Shown here piece by piece: positions 55,257 to 63,379 of a stretch of 64,000 bases of DNA (the stretch's first letter is position 1; every line of letters begins with the position of its first letter). Position numbers and translations under genes: made by a program. The notes beneath the pieces were generated by a model that saw only the letters and a program-made list of their open reading frames with translations, ran no database searches and was not told the DNA's origin. The stretch is from Saprospiraceae bacterium (lineage in GTDB: Bacteria; Bacteroidota; Bacteroidia; Chitinophagales; Saprospiraceae): NCBI GenBank assembly GCA_020628855.1, contig JAHDEL010000005.1, forward strand, positions 37,582 through 101,581. Reading direction: 5' to 3'.

Positions 55257-55931
55257 TTACTGTTGTTTTTGCTTAGTTCTGGCATACTTCAACAGTTTTC
55301 TGATACTTCTTTGTGCTTTGAAGTACTCAACTGAAAAGTATATGATTGCCGGCACAAAGCTGAAGATAAGAGCCACAATTTTTGCTTGATCCAAAACTCC
55401 AGACCAGTTTTCAAAAAATGGAGACACAATGAGAAGTTCGCTTATGCTTATCAATATGAAAATGATTACACTAGCTACACAAAGCTTCTTCAATGGTTCA
55501 GGAACAAGGAAGGCTTTTTGTACCGATGCTTGGATGAATGTCTTGATGTAGATTAATTCATTTGCATCAATTTTGATTAATTCAGACAGGATGTATAATC
55601 CTTTGTCTATTTGTTCAAGATTGATGTGACTGCAAGCTTTTTTATAAAGCAGGGAGTTATAGACATTGACATCCCTAATGTGTGTAATGTTATTTTTTAT
55701 GACCGAAGGAATGAGCTCATCGGCAATGTTAATAAACTTGTGATATTCTCCAAGCTCATGACATGCAACACCATAGTCATACCAAATCTCTAATTGATCT
55801 TTATAGTCAAGGTCAATAATATCTTCATATCTACGTTCAAAAAACCTGACTTTCTCCCGCCAGCTAGTGGTCTCGATTTTTAGAAAATCAAAGTAAGTAG
55901 AACGTTGATATGTCTTTTGTATGCCTTTCAC
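55257..55931 (-). CDS. hypothetical membrane protein with helical N-terminal region
   Basis: 224 residues from a GTG start that overlaps the nadK stop (TAGTG, sharing one base), so it is translated after NAD kinase from one message. The N-terminal 130 residues are alpha-helical, TPR-like in rhythm (LEIWYDYGVACHELGEYHKF, KACSHINLEQIDKGLYILS). Two membrane helices follow (about 143-162 and 175-197), then a basic tail. No named family recognised; a soluble domain inside the cell anchored by the C-terminal hairpin is likely. Confidence 0.7.
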   Translation of the reverse strand: MKGIQKTYQRSTYFDFLKIETTSWREKVRFFERRYEDIIDLDYKDQLEIWYDYGVACHELGEYHKFINIADELIPSVIKNNITHIRDVNVYNSLLYKKACSHINLEQIDKGLYILSELIKIDANELIYIKTFIQASVQKAFLVPEPLKKLCVASVIIFILISISELLIVSPFFENWSGVLDQAKIVALIFSFVPAIIYFSVEYFKAQRSIRKLLKYARTKQKQQ

Positions 55932-56815
55932 TAATTTCTTTTGTCCAAGCCCCAGGATAGTTTATTCCTGATGGTCTTCATAAAACTTTCATCCTTTAGA
56001 CTGATCATCTTAGTGTCAAAGTCACCTTTTTTGAGTGTTAAAATGTCACTTTGCGTAATTGTCTCGAATCTAGAGTCTAAAGTACACATAAATGAGTCTG
56101 CACGGCCGTCAACTTCTAATCTTAACTCTACACTGTCTGGAAGTACCATCGGTCTGACATTCAGATTGTGCGGAGCAACTGGTGTCACTACGATATTTCC
56201 CGAGCCAGGGTAGACGATTGGGCCACCACAACTCAGCGAATATCCAGTAGAGCCTGTAGCTGTGCTGACAATTAATCCATCTGCCCAATAACTATTCATC
56301 TCCTCTCCATTCAGATAAGTATGGATTGTTATCATTGATGAGGTATCTTTCTTGTGAATGGTAAAATCATTCAACGCATAGGGAAAGTCAGCAAAAAGTG
56401 CTCTTTCAGTTTTGAGCTCTAGCATACTCCTCTTTTCCAATGTGTAGTTTTCAGAATGCCATAGCTCTATTGCTTCTTTGATCTTTGTATTTTCAATTGA
56501 AGCTAGAAACCCTAATCTCCCCATATTGATACCTAATATTGGGATAGCGCCATTGCGAATCCACTTAGCAGCATTAAGTATTGTACCATCTCCTCCCAAT
56601 GAAAATAACGCTTTGAACTGTTCTTTACTTGGGTCGTCAATGCTTCTAATAGTATACGCTTCAAAGTATGACTTCGTTGCAAGTAATTCATAATATTCTG
56701 CAGAGGTAGCTATCTGATACCCCAATTGAGTTAAGGTATCGACCAGTGTATGGACATAGGTATCGTCCTTCTCTTTCAGACGTTGTCCGTATATGAGAAC
56801 CTTTTGAGTCGACAT
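55931..56815 (-). CDS. nadK: NAD kinase
   Basis: 294 residues, normal size. It phosphorylates NAD to NADP with ATP or polyphosphate. Signatures: SLGGDGTILNAAKWI, GINMGRLGFLA, NDFTIHK, and WADGLIVSTATGSTGYSLSCGGPIVYPG with the late VTPVAPHNLNVRPMV. A perfect 12-bp hairpin with a T-run lies only 5 bases upstream of its ATG, an unusual position that could end the upstream transcript or form part of the nadK leader. The stop overlaps the GTG of the next gene. Confidence 0.96.
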   Translation of the reverse strand: MSTQKVLIYGQRLKEKDDTYVHTLVDTLTQLGYQIATSAEYYELLATKSYFEAYTIRSIDDPSKEQFKALFSLGGDGTILNAAKWIRNGAIPILGINMGRLGFLASIENTKIKEAIELWHSENYTLEKRSMLELKTERALFADFPYALNDFTIHKKDTSSMITIHTYLNGEEMNSYWADGLIVSTATGSTGYSLSCGGPIVYPGSGNIVVTPVAPHNLNVRPMVLPDSVELRLEVDGRADSFMCTLDSRFETITQSDILTLKKGDFDTKMISLKDESFMKTIRNKLSWGLDKRN

Positions 56816-56820
56816 AGAAC

Positions 56821-56852
56821 AAAAATAGAGTTATTATTTCTAATAACTCTAT
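56821..56852 (-). terminator. 12-bp perfect hairpin with GAAA loop and T-run, just before nadK
   Basis: On the minus strand the arms ATAGAGTTATTA and TAATAACTCTAT pair perfectly around a GAAA loop and are followed by TTTT, the form of an intrinsic terminator. It lies 29 bases after the stop of the 134-residue secreted protein gene and 5 bases before the nadK ATG. Confidence 0.75.
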
Positions 56853-56881
56853 CCTCTATTTTGTTTGTTTTTTCTCTGTGT

Positions 56882-57286
56882 TTAGAGGTGTTTTTTTAAC
56901 ACGTAAGCTATCACAGGTTCTTCAGTTTCGTTCGAGATGAGGTGTAGCTTGTAAAGACCACGCTCAAAATTTTTCATATTAATGTAGAGATTGTTAGTAA
57001 ATACAGGCAATCTTTTGAGGTAGAGCTTTTCTCTTTTGTAGATTTCGATATATTCGACAATCTCTCCTGTTGAGAATACGAGCTCACTATTATTTGTGTT
57101 ATAGCCGACTCGAGAGAATTGTATAGAGTTTTCTTCGCTCATTACGGAGAAATACAAATCATCTGTATCATGTAGTATTTGTGGAGATTCTTGTTCTGAT
57201 TGAGTGTTTTGTTCTGTTGCTGCCTGTGCATTAATTGTTACTGAATAGCACAGAAAACTTAGCATAAAAAGTGTTAGTACTCTCAT
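56882..57286 (-). CDS. hypothetical small secreted protein
   Basis: 134 residues with a signal peptide ending TINAQ. A short acidic, Gln/Glu-rich linker (AATEQNTQSEQESPQ) precedes an 85-residue beta-rich domain. The domain's end (IEIYKREKLYLKRLP, then MKNFERGLYKLHLI) resembles the strand-turn pattern of T9SS type A sorting domains, but the protein has little else attached. Not a named family. Followed by a strong terminator-like hairpin. A TAnnTTTG box within a palindrome lies 83 bases upstream. Confidence 0.6.
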   Translation of the reverse strand: MRVLTLFMLSFLCYSVTINAQAATEQNTQSEQESPQILHDTDDLYFSVMSEENSIQFSRVGYNTNNSELVFSTGEIVEYIEIYKREKLYLKRLPVFTNNLYINMKNFERGLYKLHLISNETEEPVIAYVLKKHL

Positions 57287-57360
57287 TTCTTCAAATATTT
57301 CATCGGTTTTCTAAAAAGTCGTCTTGGGGCTATTATCAAATAAAGGTAGCGAAATATTAC

Positions 57361-57386
57361 ACATATTACAAATTTATTTAATATGT
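57361..57386. promoter_or_regulatory. palindrome containing a minus-strand -7 box
   Basis: ACATATTA (57361-57368) and TAATATGT (57379-57386) are perfect 8-bp arms. Between them, on the minus strand, is TAAATTTG (57376-57369), an exact TAnnTTTG, 83 bases upstream of the 134-residue gene. No -33 TTTG was found. It may be an operator over a promoter, or simply an A/T-rich structure after the dnaE stop at 57394. Confidence 0.35.
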
Positions 57387-57393
57387 AATTGTG

Positions 57394-60363
57394 TTAATAT
57401 CTTTCATCACTGACGTAGGGAAGTTTCTGCATGCGAATTACTTCCATGCTTGGAAAGTCGAAGTCTAGGACGATCTTACCTGTGATGAGGTAGACTCCTT
57501 TTCCCCGAAAGGGGTATCGTGCTAGACTTGGTGGAAAGTGAGTAGAGTCGAAGAAGTGTCCTGCTTCATCGAGCCAAGTTCCGAAATTCATCAACTTTTT
57601 ATTGACTGTTGTTACATTCTTACGTGCTACATAGTAACCGACCATATTGACGACTTGCTGAGCATGTGCTTTCATCTGATTAGCAGAGATGTGTTTGGGC
57701 AGTTTTTCCTTAACAAGAGCAAAAGGTGAGCAGAGTGGGAAGCCTAGTAACTCTATTTCGTCGAAGGCTTGTTCATGAGGACCTTCAGCAAGTATTGGCA
57801 GTTCGTAGTGGGTACTTTCTGAATCGAAGAGTCTGCCGACGGCTGCTTGCTGCTTAACCATAGGGTTGTGGACAGCATTCTTTTCCCACATGAGCTCGTA
57901 TTTGTTCTGTCCGGTGAATCGAAATGCTCCAATTCTGATGAGAATCTCTAGTTGTTCGCGCGAGATATCTACTCTAGTGACAAACTCATCAAGGCTTTGG
58001 TACGCTCCATTGTCTAGTCTTTCTTGAATGATAGTCTTTGCGACCTTTCTTTCTAGTTCTGAAATATGTACGAAGCCGATATAGATTGTGGTATCATAAA
58101 TATTGGTCAGATAGGTGCTGTGATTGACGCAGGGTGCTTCGATGTTTGCCCCTGACATCCTTGCTTCATGGACATAGAGTTCGGTATTGTAGAAGCCGCC
58201 GAAATTGTTGATAACTGCCACCATAAACTCGAGTGGGTAGTAGGTCTTGAGGTAGAGACTTTGAAAGGACTCTACGGCGAAGCTTGCCGAGTGGGCTTTG
58301 CAAAAGGAATAGCCGCTAAAACTAGCTACTTGCCTCCATACCTCATTAGCAAGTTCGTCCGGATAACCTCTTGCCTTACAGTTGACGAAGTATTTATCTC
58401 TGAGTTTTTTGAAAGTGTCGGAGGTTTTCTTCTTGCCAGTCATGATTCTCCTCAGCACATCTGACTCATCGAGCTCAAGTCCTGCGAAATGGTGTACTAT
58501 CTTCATCACATCTTCTTGGTAGACCATGACTCCGAATGTCTCTCCAAGGTGTTGTTCGAAGATAGGGTGGATGTAGGTGAAAGACTCGGGGTGGTGGTAG
58601 CGATGAATATATTCTCGCATCATCCCTGATTTGGAGACTCCTGGTCGAATGATCGAACTCGCGGCGACAAGGTGTACGTAGTTGTCACAGCCCAGTTTTG
58701 TAAGGAGCCCACGCATTGCTGGTGACTCGATGTAGAAGCATCCTATACAGTACCCAGCTTTGAGCCTTGCTTTGACATTGAGGTCTTCTTTTATCTCTGC
58801 CACATTATGGATGTCGACAGCCTTTCCTTGATTTCTGGCTACAAGATTGACAGCTTCTTTGATATGTCCCAGACCTCTTTGGCTCAAGATGTCGTATTTA
58901 TGAAACTCTAGATCTTCGGCACCATACATATCGAAGTGTACTATGGGAAACCCCTTTGGCATGAGCTGTAGTGCTGTGTGGTAATTGAGTGGTCTTTCAC
59001 TGATTAGAATGCCACCAGCATGGATGCTTAGATAATTGGGGAATCCTTCGATGAGCTTGCCATATTTAAAGATGTGCTTAGCGTAAGGGTGATGTTTGTC
59101 GGTGGCGTGCGGCTCATGGACAATTGTATCGATATCGTTTTTTGGTAAACCAAGTACCTTACCCAGCTCTCTAATGATAGACTTACCCTTAAACGTATTA
59201 TAGGTGGCGAGCAAGGCAGTGTGGTCTCTACCATATCGCTTAAAAATATAATCAGTCACATCATCTCGCTCATCCCATGAAAAGTCAATGTCAAAATCAG
59301 GCGGTGAACTTCTGTGCGGGTTGATAAATCGTTCGAAGTAGAGATCCAACTCGAGTGGATCAACATCAGTAATATAGAGATTATAAGCAACAATAGAATT
59401 GGCTCCACTACCTCTACCTACATGATGATAACCTGCAGTGTGAGCATAGCGAATGATATCCCAGGTGATGAGAAAATAAGGTGAGTATCCGAGCTTGGCA
59501 ATTACTTTTAGCTCAGCTAGAGTTCGATCCATTGCTTTTTTGTTTCGCTGTCCATAGCGACGGATACAACCATTAATTGCTAACTTATTGAGCAAAGTCA
59601 TATCTCCTTGTTTGCTTCCGGTGAATGTCTTTCTATTATTACTTTTTGCGGAAGACATCTCGAAAGTGCAAGACTCTAAGAGGGTGTTAGTATTGTCAAC
59701 AATCTGAGGATATTGCTGAAATATCTTTTGTATTTCGTCAGGCGAATAACAGTACTCTGAAGCATTGGCACAATAGTTATTTTCTAGTTTGCCAAGGACA
59801 GTATTCAGGTCTATACACCGCAATAACTTATGTGTCTTGTAGCCATCCTGATCGGCAAATGTAATTGGTGCAAAGACAACCAACTTGTCTAAAAAATTCT
59901 TCAGGTATGAGGTGTAGAGCTTGTTGACTTCTGTGGGTCTGACACCAATAAACTCATGATCACGTAGATGCTTTATTCCTTTTGGTATAGATCGATAGAT
60001 GATATAAGTATGCTCCAATGGTGGAGCTTCGACAGGCAGCAATTCTTTGTTTAATGATGCTGAGGTAAGTAGACCATTCAGCTCGCGAATGCCTTCTGCA
60101 TTCTTTGCTATGCCTGTGTAGAGATATTGACTATGGTCAATTTTAGAACTTGTGGGATCTTGGAATTGCCGAAACTCAACTCCATATATAGGAGTTACTC
60201 CGAGTTTGGTACATGCTTGATAGAATGCATAACTACATGATGTATTATTGATGTCAGTGAGGGCAAGACGACGAATACCCTTAGACACTGCTAACGCTAC
60301 CAGTTGTTCGGGCGATAGAGTGCCATACTTTAGTGAGTAGTAAGAGTGACAAGCTAAGTGCAT
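57394..60363 (-). CDS. dnaE: DNA polymerase III alpha subunit, short (995-aa class) DnaE
   Basis: 989 residues from the ATG at 60363; the in-frame Met at 60381 would precede the conserved start HLACHSYYSL. The PHP domain is at the N terminus, but the second metal motif reads ALTDINN instead of ALTDHGN, so a metal ligand is lost. The polymerase core has PDFDIDF and KYDILSQRGL (three catalytic Asp), followed by HhH and OB regions. The C-terminal tau-binding domain of replicative DnaE is missing. Such short DnaEs in Bacteroidota are often damage-inducible and sit with a Y-family polymerase; none is present here. A TATTTTTG box lies just upstream. Confidence 0.93.
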   Translation of the reverse strand: MHLACHSYYSLKYGTLSPEQLVALAVSKGIRRLALTDINNTSCSYAFYQACTKLGVTPIYGVEFRQFQDPTSSKIDHSQYLYTGIAKNAEGIRELNGLLTSASLNKELLPVEAPPLEHTYIIYRSIPKGIKHLRDHEFIGVRPTEVNKLYTSYLKNFLDKLVVFAPITFADQDGYKTHKLLRCIDLNTVLGKLENNYCANASEYCYSPDEIQKIFQQYPQIVDNTNTLLESCTFEMSSAKSNNRKTFTGSKQGDMTLLNKLAINGCIRRYGQRNKKAMDRTLAELKVIAKLGYSPYFLITWDIIRYAHTAGYHHVGRGSGANSIVAYNLYITDVDPLELDLYFERFINPHRSSPPDFDIDFSWDERDDVTDYIFKRYGRDHTALLATYNTFKGKSIIRELGKVLGLPKNDIDTIVHEPHATDKHHPYAKHIFKYGKLIEGFPNYLSIHAGGILISERPLNYHTALQLMPKGFPIVHFDMYGAEDLEFHKYDILSQRGLGHIKEAVNLVARNQGKAVDIHNVAEIKEDLNVKARLKAGYCIGCFYIESPAMRGLLTKLGCDNYVHLVAASSIIRPGVSKSGMMREYIHRYHHPESFTYIHPIFEQHLGETFGVMVYQEDVMKIVHHFAGLELDESDVLRRIMTGKKKTSDTFKKLRDKYFVNCKARGYPDELANEVWRQVASFSGYSFCKAHSASFAVESFQSLYLKTYYPLEFMVAVINNFGGFYNTELYVHEARMSGANIEAPCVNHSTYLTNIYDTTIYIGFVHISELERKVAKTIIQERLDNGAYQSLDEFVTRVDISREQLEILIRIGAFRFTGQNKYELMWEKNAVHNPMVKQQAAVGRLFDSESTHYELPILAEGPHEQAFDEIELLGFPLCSPFALVKEKLPKHISANQMKAHAQQVVNMVGYYVARKNVTTVNKKLMNFGTWLDEAGHFFDSTHFPPSLARYPFRGKGVYLITGKIVLDFDFPSMEVIRMQKLPYVSDERY

Positions 60364-60378
60364 AGACGAATAATACAA

Positions 60379-60386
60379 CAAAAATA
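60379..60386 (-). promoter_or_regulatory. possible -7 box for the short dnaE gene
   Basis: Minus-strand TATTTTTG matches TAnnTTTG, 15 bases before the ATG at 60363. It would give a very short leader and argues against the start at 60381. No -33 element was seen. Confidence 0.35.
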
Positions 60387-60434
60387 TGCTGAAAAAATCG
60401 ACATAACATAAAAATGCTCTTTTTTTTGTTGAAT

Positions 60435-60468
60435 TTTGTGCACTATATTGATAAACACCTTACTTTTG
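60435..60468 (+). promoter_or_regulatory. Bacteroidota promoter of the MerC-HupE-kinase operon
   Basis: TTTG (60435-60438) and TACTTTTG (60461-60468), 22 bases apart, match the -33 and -7 consensus. Transcription would begin near 60475, just before the ATG at 60490, which supports that start over an earlier in-frame ATG at 60436. Confidence 0.6.
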
Positions 60469-60489
60469 AAACACTGTTGCAAAAAGTTA

Positions 60490-60861
60490 ATGTTTACAAG
60501 AATTAGGAAAGACATCATCGGGTTATCGGCTTCGCTACTGTGCTCAGTGCACTGCATGGCTCTACCCGTTATGCTGATATGGTTTGGCGTTGATACGAAC
60601 ATGATGCACAATCATATTTTTGATATGATTTTCTTAGTAATAGGAATAATCTTTATTGCTACTTCTATAGTACCTAGCATTAAGAAGACAGGACATGTTG
60701 GACTAATCTTACTTACTGCCGTAGGCTTTCTCAGTTTTATCACATCATTCTTCTTAGCTTCTGCAGCAGCTCATATTGCTTTTGCAATAGGTGGATTAGC
60801 ATGGGCTACTGCGCACTTCATCAATATCGCTTTGCATAAGAAAGCAATTCCTGTAGTATAA
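60490..60861 (+). CDS. MerC domain-containing membrane protein
   Basis: 123 residues from the ATG at 60490. Four membrane helices and the MerC Cys pair in helix 1 (LLCSVHCMALP) identify the family, whose founders import mercuric ions. A second MerC pair in the cytosol is not seen, and chromosomal members in Bacteroidota usually lack other mer genes, so the ion is unknown. The gene leads a run of four with gaps or overlaps of a few bases: HupE/UreJ-like, histidine kinase and LytTR regulator. An alternative start at 60436 lies inside the promoter. Confidence 0.85.
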   Translation: MFTRIRKDIIGLSASLLCSVHCMALPVMLIWFGVDTNMMHNHIFDMIFLVIGIIFIATSIVPSIKKTGHVGLILLTAVGFLSFITSFFLASAAAHIAFAIGGLAWATAHFINIALHKKAIPVV

Positions 60862-60863
60862 TT

Positions 60864-61430
60864 ATGGATCTCCTCTGGCTATGGATCAAGCAAGGTATTG
60901 GTCATATTATGGATATTGAAGCCTATGACCATCTACTCTACATACTTGCACTAGCCTTACCATTTCTACATAAGAAACTCAAACCACTTATCATCCATAT
61001 CACGGCTTTTACGATAGGCCATAGCTCAGCATTGGTGATTGCTGCCTTAGGTAACACCCCAGTGACACAGCAGTGGGTAGAAATAGGTATTCTATCCTCA
61101 ATAATTATAACATGTATAGCCAATATTGCTATTCCTAACCAGCAAACAAAGCGCTTGACTTACTTAGTGACACTCATCATTGGGTTAATTCATGGTCTTG
61201 GTTTTGGCAACTACTTCAGAGCAATGCATGGTGGATTTAACTCAGAGTTTTTCATAAGCTTAGCAGGGTTTAATATAGGTGTGGAAATAGCACAACTCAT
61301 TATAGTGTTGATTGCGTATCTATTAGTTCAGTGGTTAGAAAAAGCAGCTGTCGTTGACAATAAAAGATTTATCAGAACTTCGAGCGTTATACTAATGTGC
61401 ATCGCATCTTGGTTATTGTATAAATTGTGA
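60864..61430 (+). CDS. HupE/UreJ family membrane protein
   Basis: 188 residues with six to seven membrane helices. The family signature is the N-terminal GIGHIMDIEAYDHLLYILAL with His and Asp in helix 1, HITAFTIGHSSALV in the next, and GLIHGLGFG near the fifth helix. HupE/UreJ proteins are thought to carry nickel or cobalt for hydrogenase or urease, but neither enzyme is encoded here, so the substrate is open. It starts 2 bases after the MerC gene and overlaps the kinase gene by 4 bases (GTGA). Confidence 0.88.
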   Translation: MDLLWLWIKQGIGHIMDIEAYDHLLYILALALPFLHKKLKPLIIHITAFTIGHSSALVIAALGNTPVTQQWVEIGILSSIIITCIANIAIPNQQTKRLTYLVTLIIGLIHGLGFGNYFRAMHGGFNSEFFISLAGFNIGVEIAQLIIVLIAYLLVQWLEKAAVVDNKRFIRTSSVILMCIASWLLYKL

Positions 61431-63379
61431 TCATCGCTTTGAGAGCTGCACTCATTTTATTCTTATTGATTACGAATGCATACCGGGTCTATTCTCAGGA
61501 ATGTAAACTGCTTGTTGCCAAGTCATCACTGCGGGCTGCCGTAATGGATCAGTCCCAATGCATTTGGTATCTAGATGCTGCAGGAAGATTATATAAGCAT
61601 AACAGCATCCTTGAGCATACAATAGAAGGAATTCCTAAAATGCAACAATTGCTGCATGCAAATGGTGATCTCATTGTGCATGATGGTCAGGAAATTTTTC
61701 AAATTATTGGTGATGATATAGAAAGCATAGTCAAATTTTCACAAGCTCCAATACAAGCCATATTTGCAAGAAATGCACAGGATATAATAATTCTTGGCAA
61801 CCATAAACTCTATCATTACTACAAGGGTAACCTTGACCAATGTAGCCAACAGATTAACTCTAATCAGTTCAACAGTCATTTGCCTACAAAGGCATATCCA
61901 TTTTTAGACCAATGGTATCTACTATCTGGAGGAAAAGTGAGTAGAATATGTGGAAGTCAACCCAGGTCAATTGTGTCAACGGAAGTATTTCTTGATCTAG
62001 AAAGCTATCAAGGAGAACTGTATCTTTTGAGTGAGAATGAAGGTCCATTCATTGTCGAAGGTCAATCAGTAAGACCATTGACCTCTCATCACACAGCCTT
62101 TCCATATGCACAATACCTTAGGGTTGCTGACCAAGGACTCCTACTCTTTGATCCTTATTCTTTGCAAGTTGTTAAACACAATGACACCATAGTTCATCAA
62201 TTACGCACTTCTGAAGAATTAGAACCGGTACAACTCATAGATAATAGTATTCTTGCACTCAATACCTCAGGTGTCTCACTATGCAAGTTTGATACTCAGG
62301 CAGATGTAGCGATGACACAGTTAGTTAGGCTGAATATAGGAGAAGCCTCATTACTTGAAAAGTCAACATTTTTACTTGATGAACCCAAAGTGCTAGAGGC
62401 AGAATTAACAAGTACTTATTGGGGAGATGGAGAAAAACCTAAATACTTTTATCGGGCTCCTCCCAAATATGATACTTGGCAACCTTGGGATATTATTCAG
62501 CCTCTTAGCCTGCAAATAGATCAGGATATCAAGTCTTTTGAATTACAGAAAATACACAAAGCGAAAGCTGAAAAGTTACTTTCTAAAACAATTACCTTCC
62601 AGCACTCTACAAAATCTACTCACCTGCCTTGGCTGATTATTCTTGGATTGTTGAGTCTTTTGGGCATAGTACTCTTTACATCTGTTAGAAGATATCGCAA
62701 AGCCCAAGAGTCTCATCGAGAAAAGATTGCAGCGATTACCTTGCAAAAACAATACACTGAGGAGCAACTCAAATCATTACAACTTCAGATGAATCCACAT
62801 TTTATTTTTAATGTGTTGAATTCAATCCAGGGTCTCATTGCGCTTGGAGACAATCAAAAAGCACGTCAGAGCCTCAATAGCTTTTCTCAACTACTCAGGA
62901 CTATGCTTAATCAATCATCTGAAATGGTAACTAGCCTGAAAGATGAACTTAGCTTACTAGAAAAATATCTCCAACTCGAGCAACTCTGTAGACCAGACAA
63001 GTTTACTCACTCAATAGACACCCATCAGTCACTTGACCTCCATCATACAATACCAAGTATGATAATCCAACCATTCCTGGAAAATGCGATAGTGCATGGT
63101 ATCAGATGGAAAGAATCAAAAGGGCAAATAACTTTAAATATTGTCCCAGATGAGGCAGGTGTCAAATGTATTATTGAAGATGACGGTGTGGGCAGGGTAT
63201 TTGCCGAAAGGCAGGCTAAGTCTGCACATAAATCCATCGGACTCTCTATTGTAGAGAAGCGCTTGAAGAAGTACTTTAGATTTAATAAAACGATAGACCC
63301 GATTCTTTTCGAAGACTTATATGATACTGACGGTCGTGCTAAAGGAACTCGAGTTACCGTTATAATTCCAATACTATGA
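61427..63379 (+). CDS. LytS-type sensor histidine kinase with extracytoplasmic propeller-like sensor
   Basis: 650 residues from a GTG overlapping the HupE stop. A signal/anchor helix (1-20) precedes about 340 residues with beta-propeller-like rhythm (DQSQCIWYLDAAGRLYKHN, ILGNHKLYHYYKGN, QLIDNSILALNTSG), then a Y_Y_Y-like segment (EAELTSTYWGDGEKPKYFYRAP) and one membrane helix (about 399-418). A coiled coil leads into the His_kinase domain with phospho-acceptor H458 in MNPHFIFNVLNSIQG and the N box FLENAIVHGI. An ATPase G box GVGRVF follows. It is the partner of the response regulator that overlaps by 4 bases. The sensor domain appears unlike the closest PAS or 7TMR types. Confidence 0.93.
   Translation: MIIALRAALILFLLITNAYRVYSQECKLLVAKSSLRAAVMDQSQCIWYLDAAGRLYKHNSILEHTIEGIPKMQQLLHANGDLIVHDGQEIFQIIGDDIESIVKFSQAPIQAIFARNAQDIIILGNHKLYHYYKGNLDQCSQQINSNQFNSHLPTKAYPFLDQWYLLSGGKVSRICGSQPRSIVSTEVFLDLESYQGELYLLSENEGPFIVEGQSVRPLTSHHTAFPYAQYLRVADQGLLLFDPYSLQVVKHNDTIVHQLRTSEELEPVQLIDNSILALNTSGVSLCKFDTQADVAMTQLVRLNIGEASLLEKSTFLLDEPKVLEAELTSTYWGDGEKPKYFYRAPPKYDTWQPWDIIQPLSLQIDQDIKSFELQKIHKAKAEKLLSKTITFQHSTKSTHLPWLIILGLLSLLGIVLFTSVRRYRKAQESHREKIAAITLQKQYTEEQLKSLQLQMNPHFIFNVLNSIQGLIALGDNQKARQSLNSFSQLLRTMLNQSSEMVTSLKDELSLLEKYLQLEQLCRPDKFTHSIDTHQSLDLHHTIPSMIIQPFLENAIVHGIRWKESKGQITLNIVPDEAGVKCIIEDDGVGRVFAERQAKSAHKSIGLSIVEKRLKKYFRFNKTIDPILFEDLYDTDGRAKGTRVTVIIPIL

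Noticed and set aside
60436-60489. Earlier ATG extending the MerC protein by 18 residues
   Set aside because: It falls inside the -33/-7 promoter and the family starts near the ATG at 60490.
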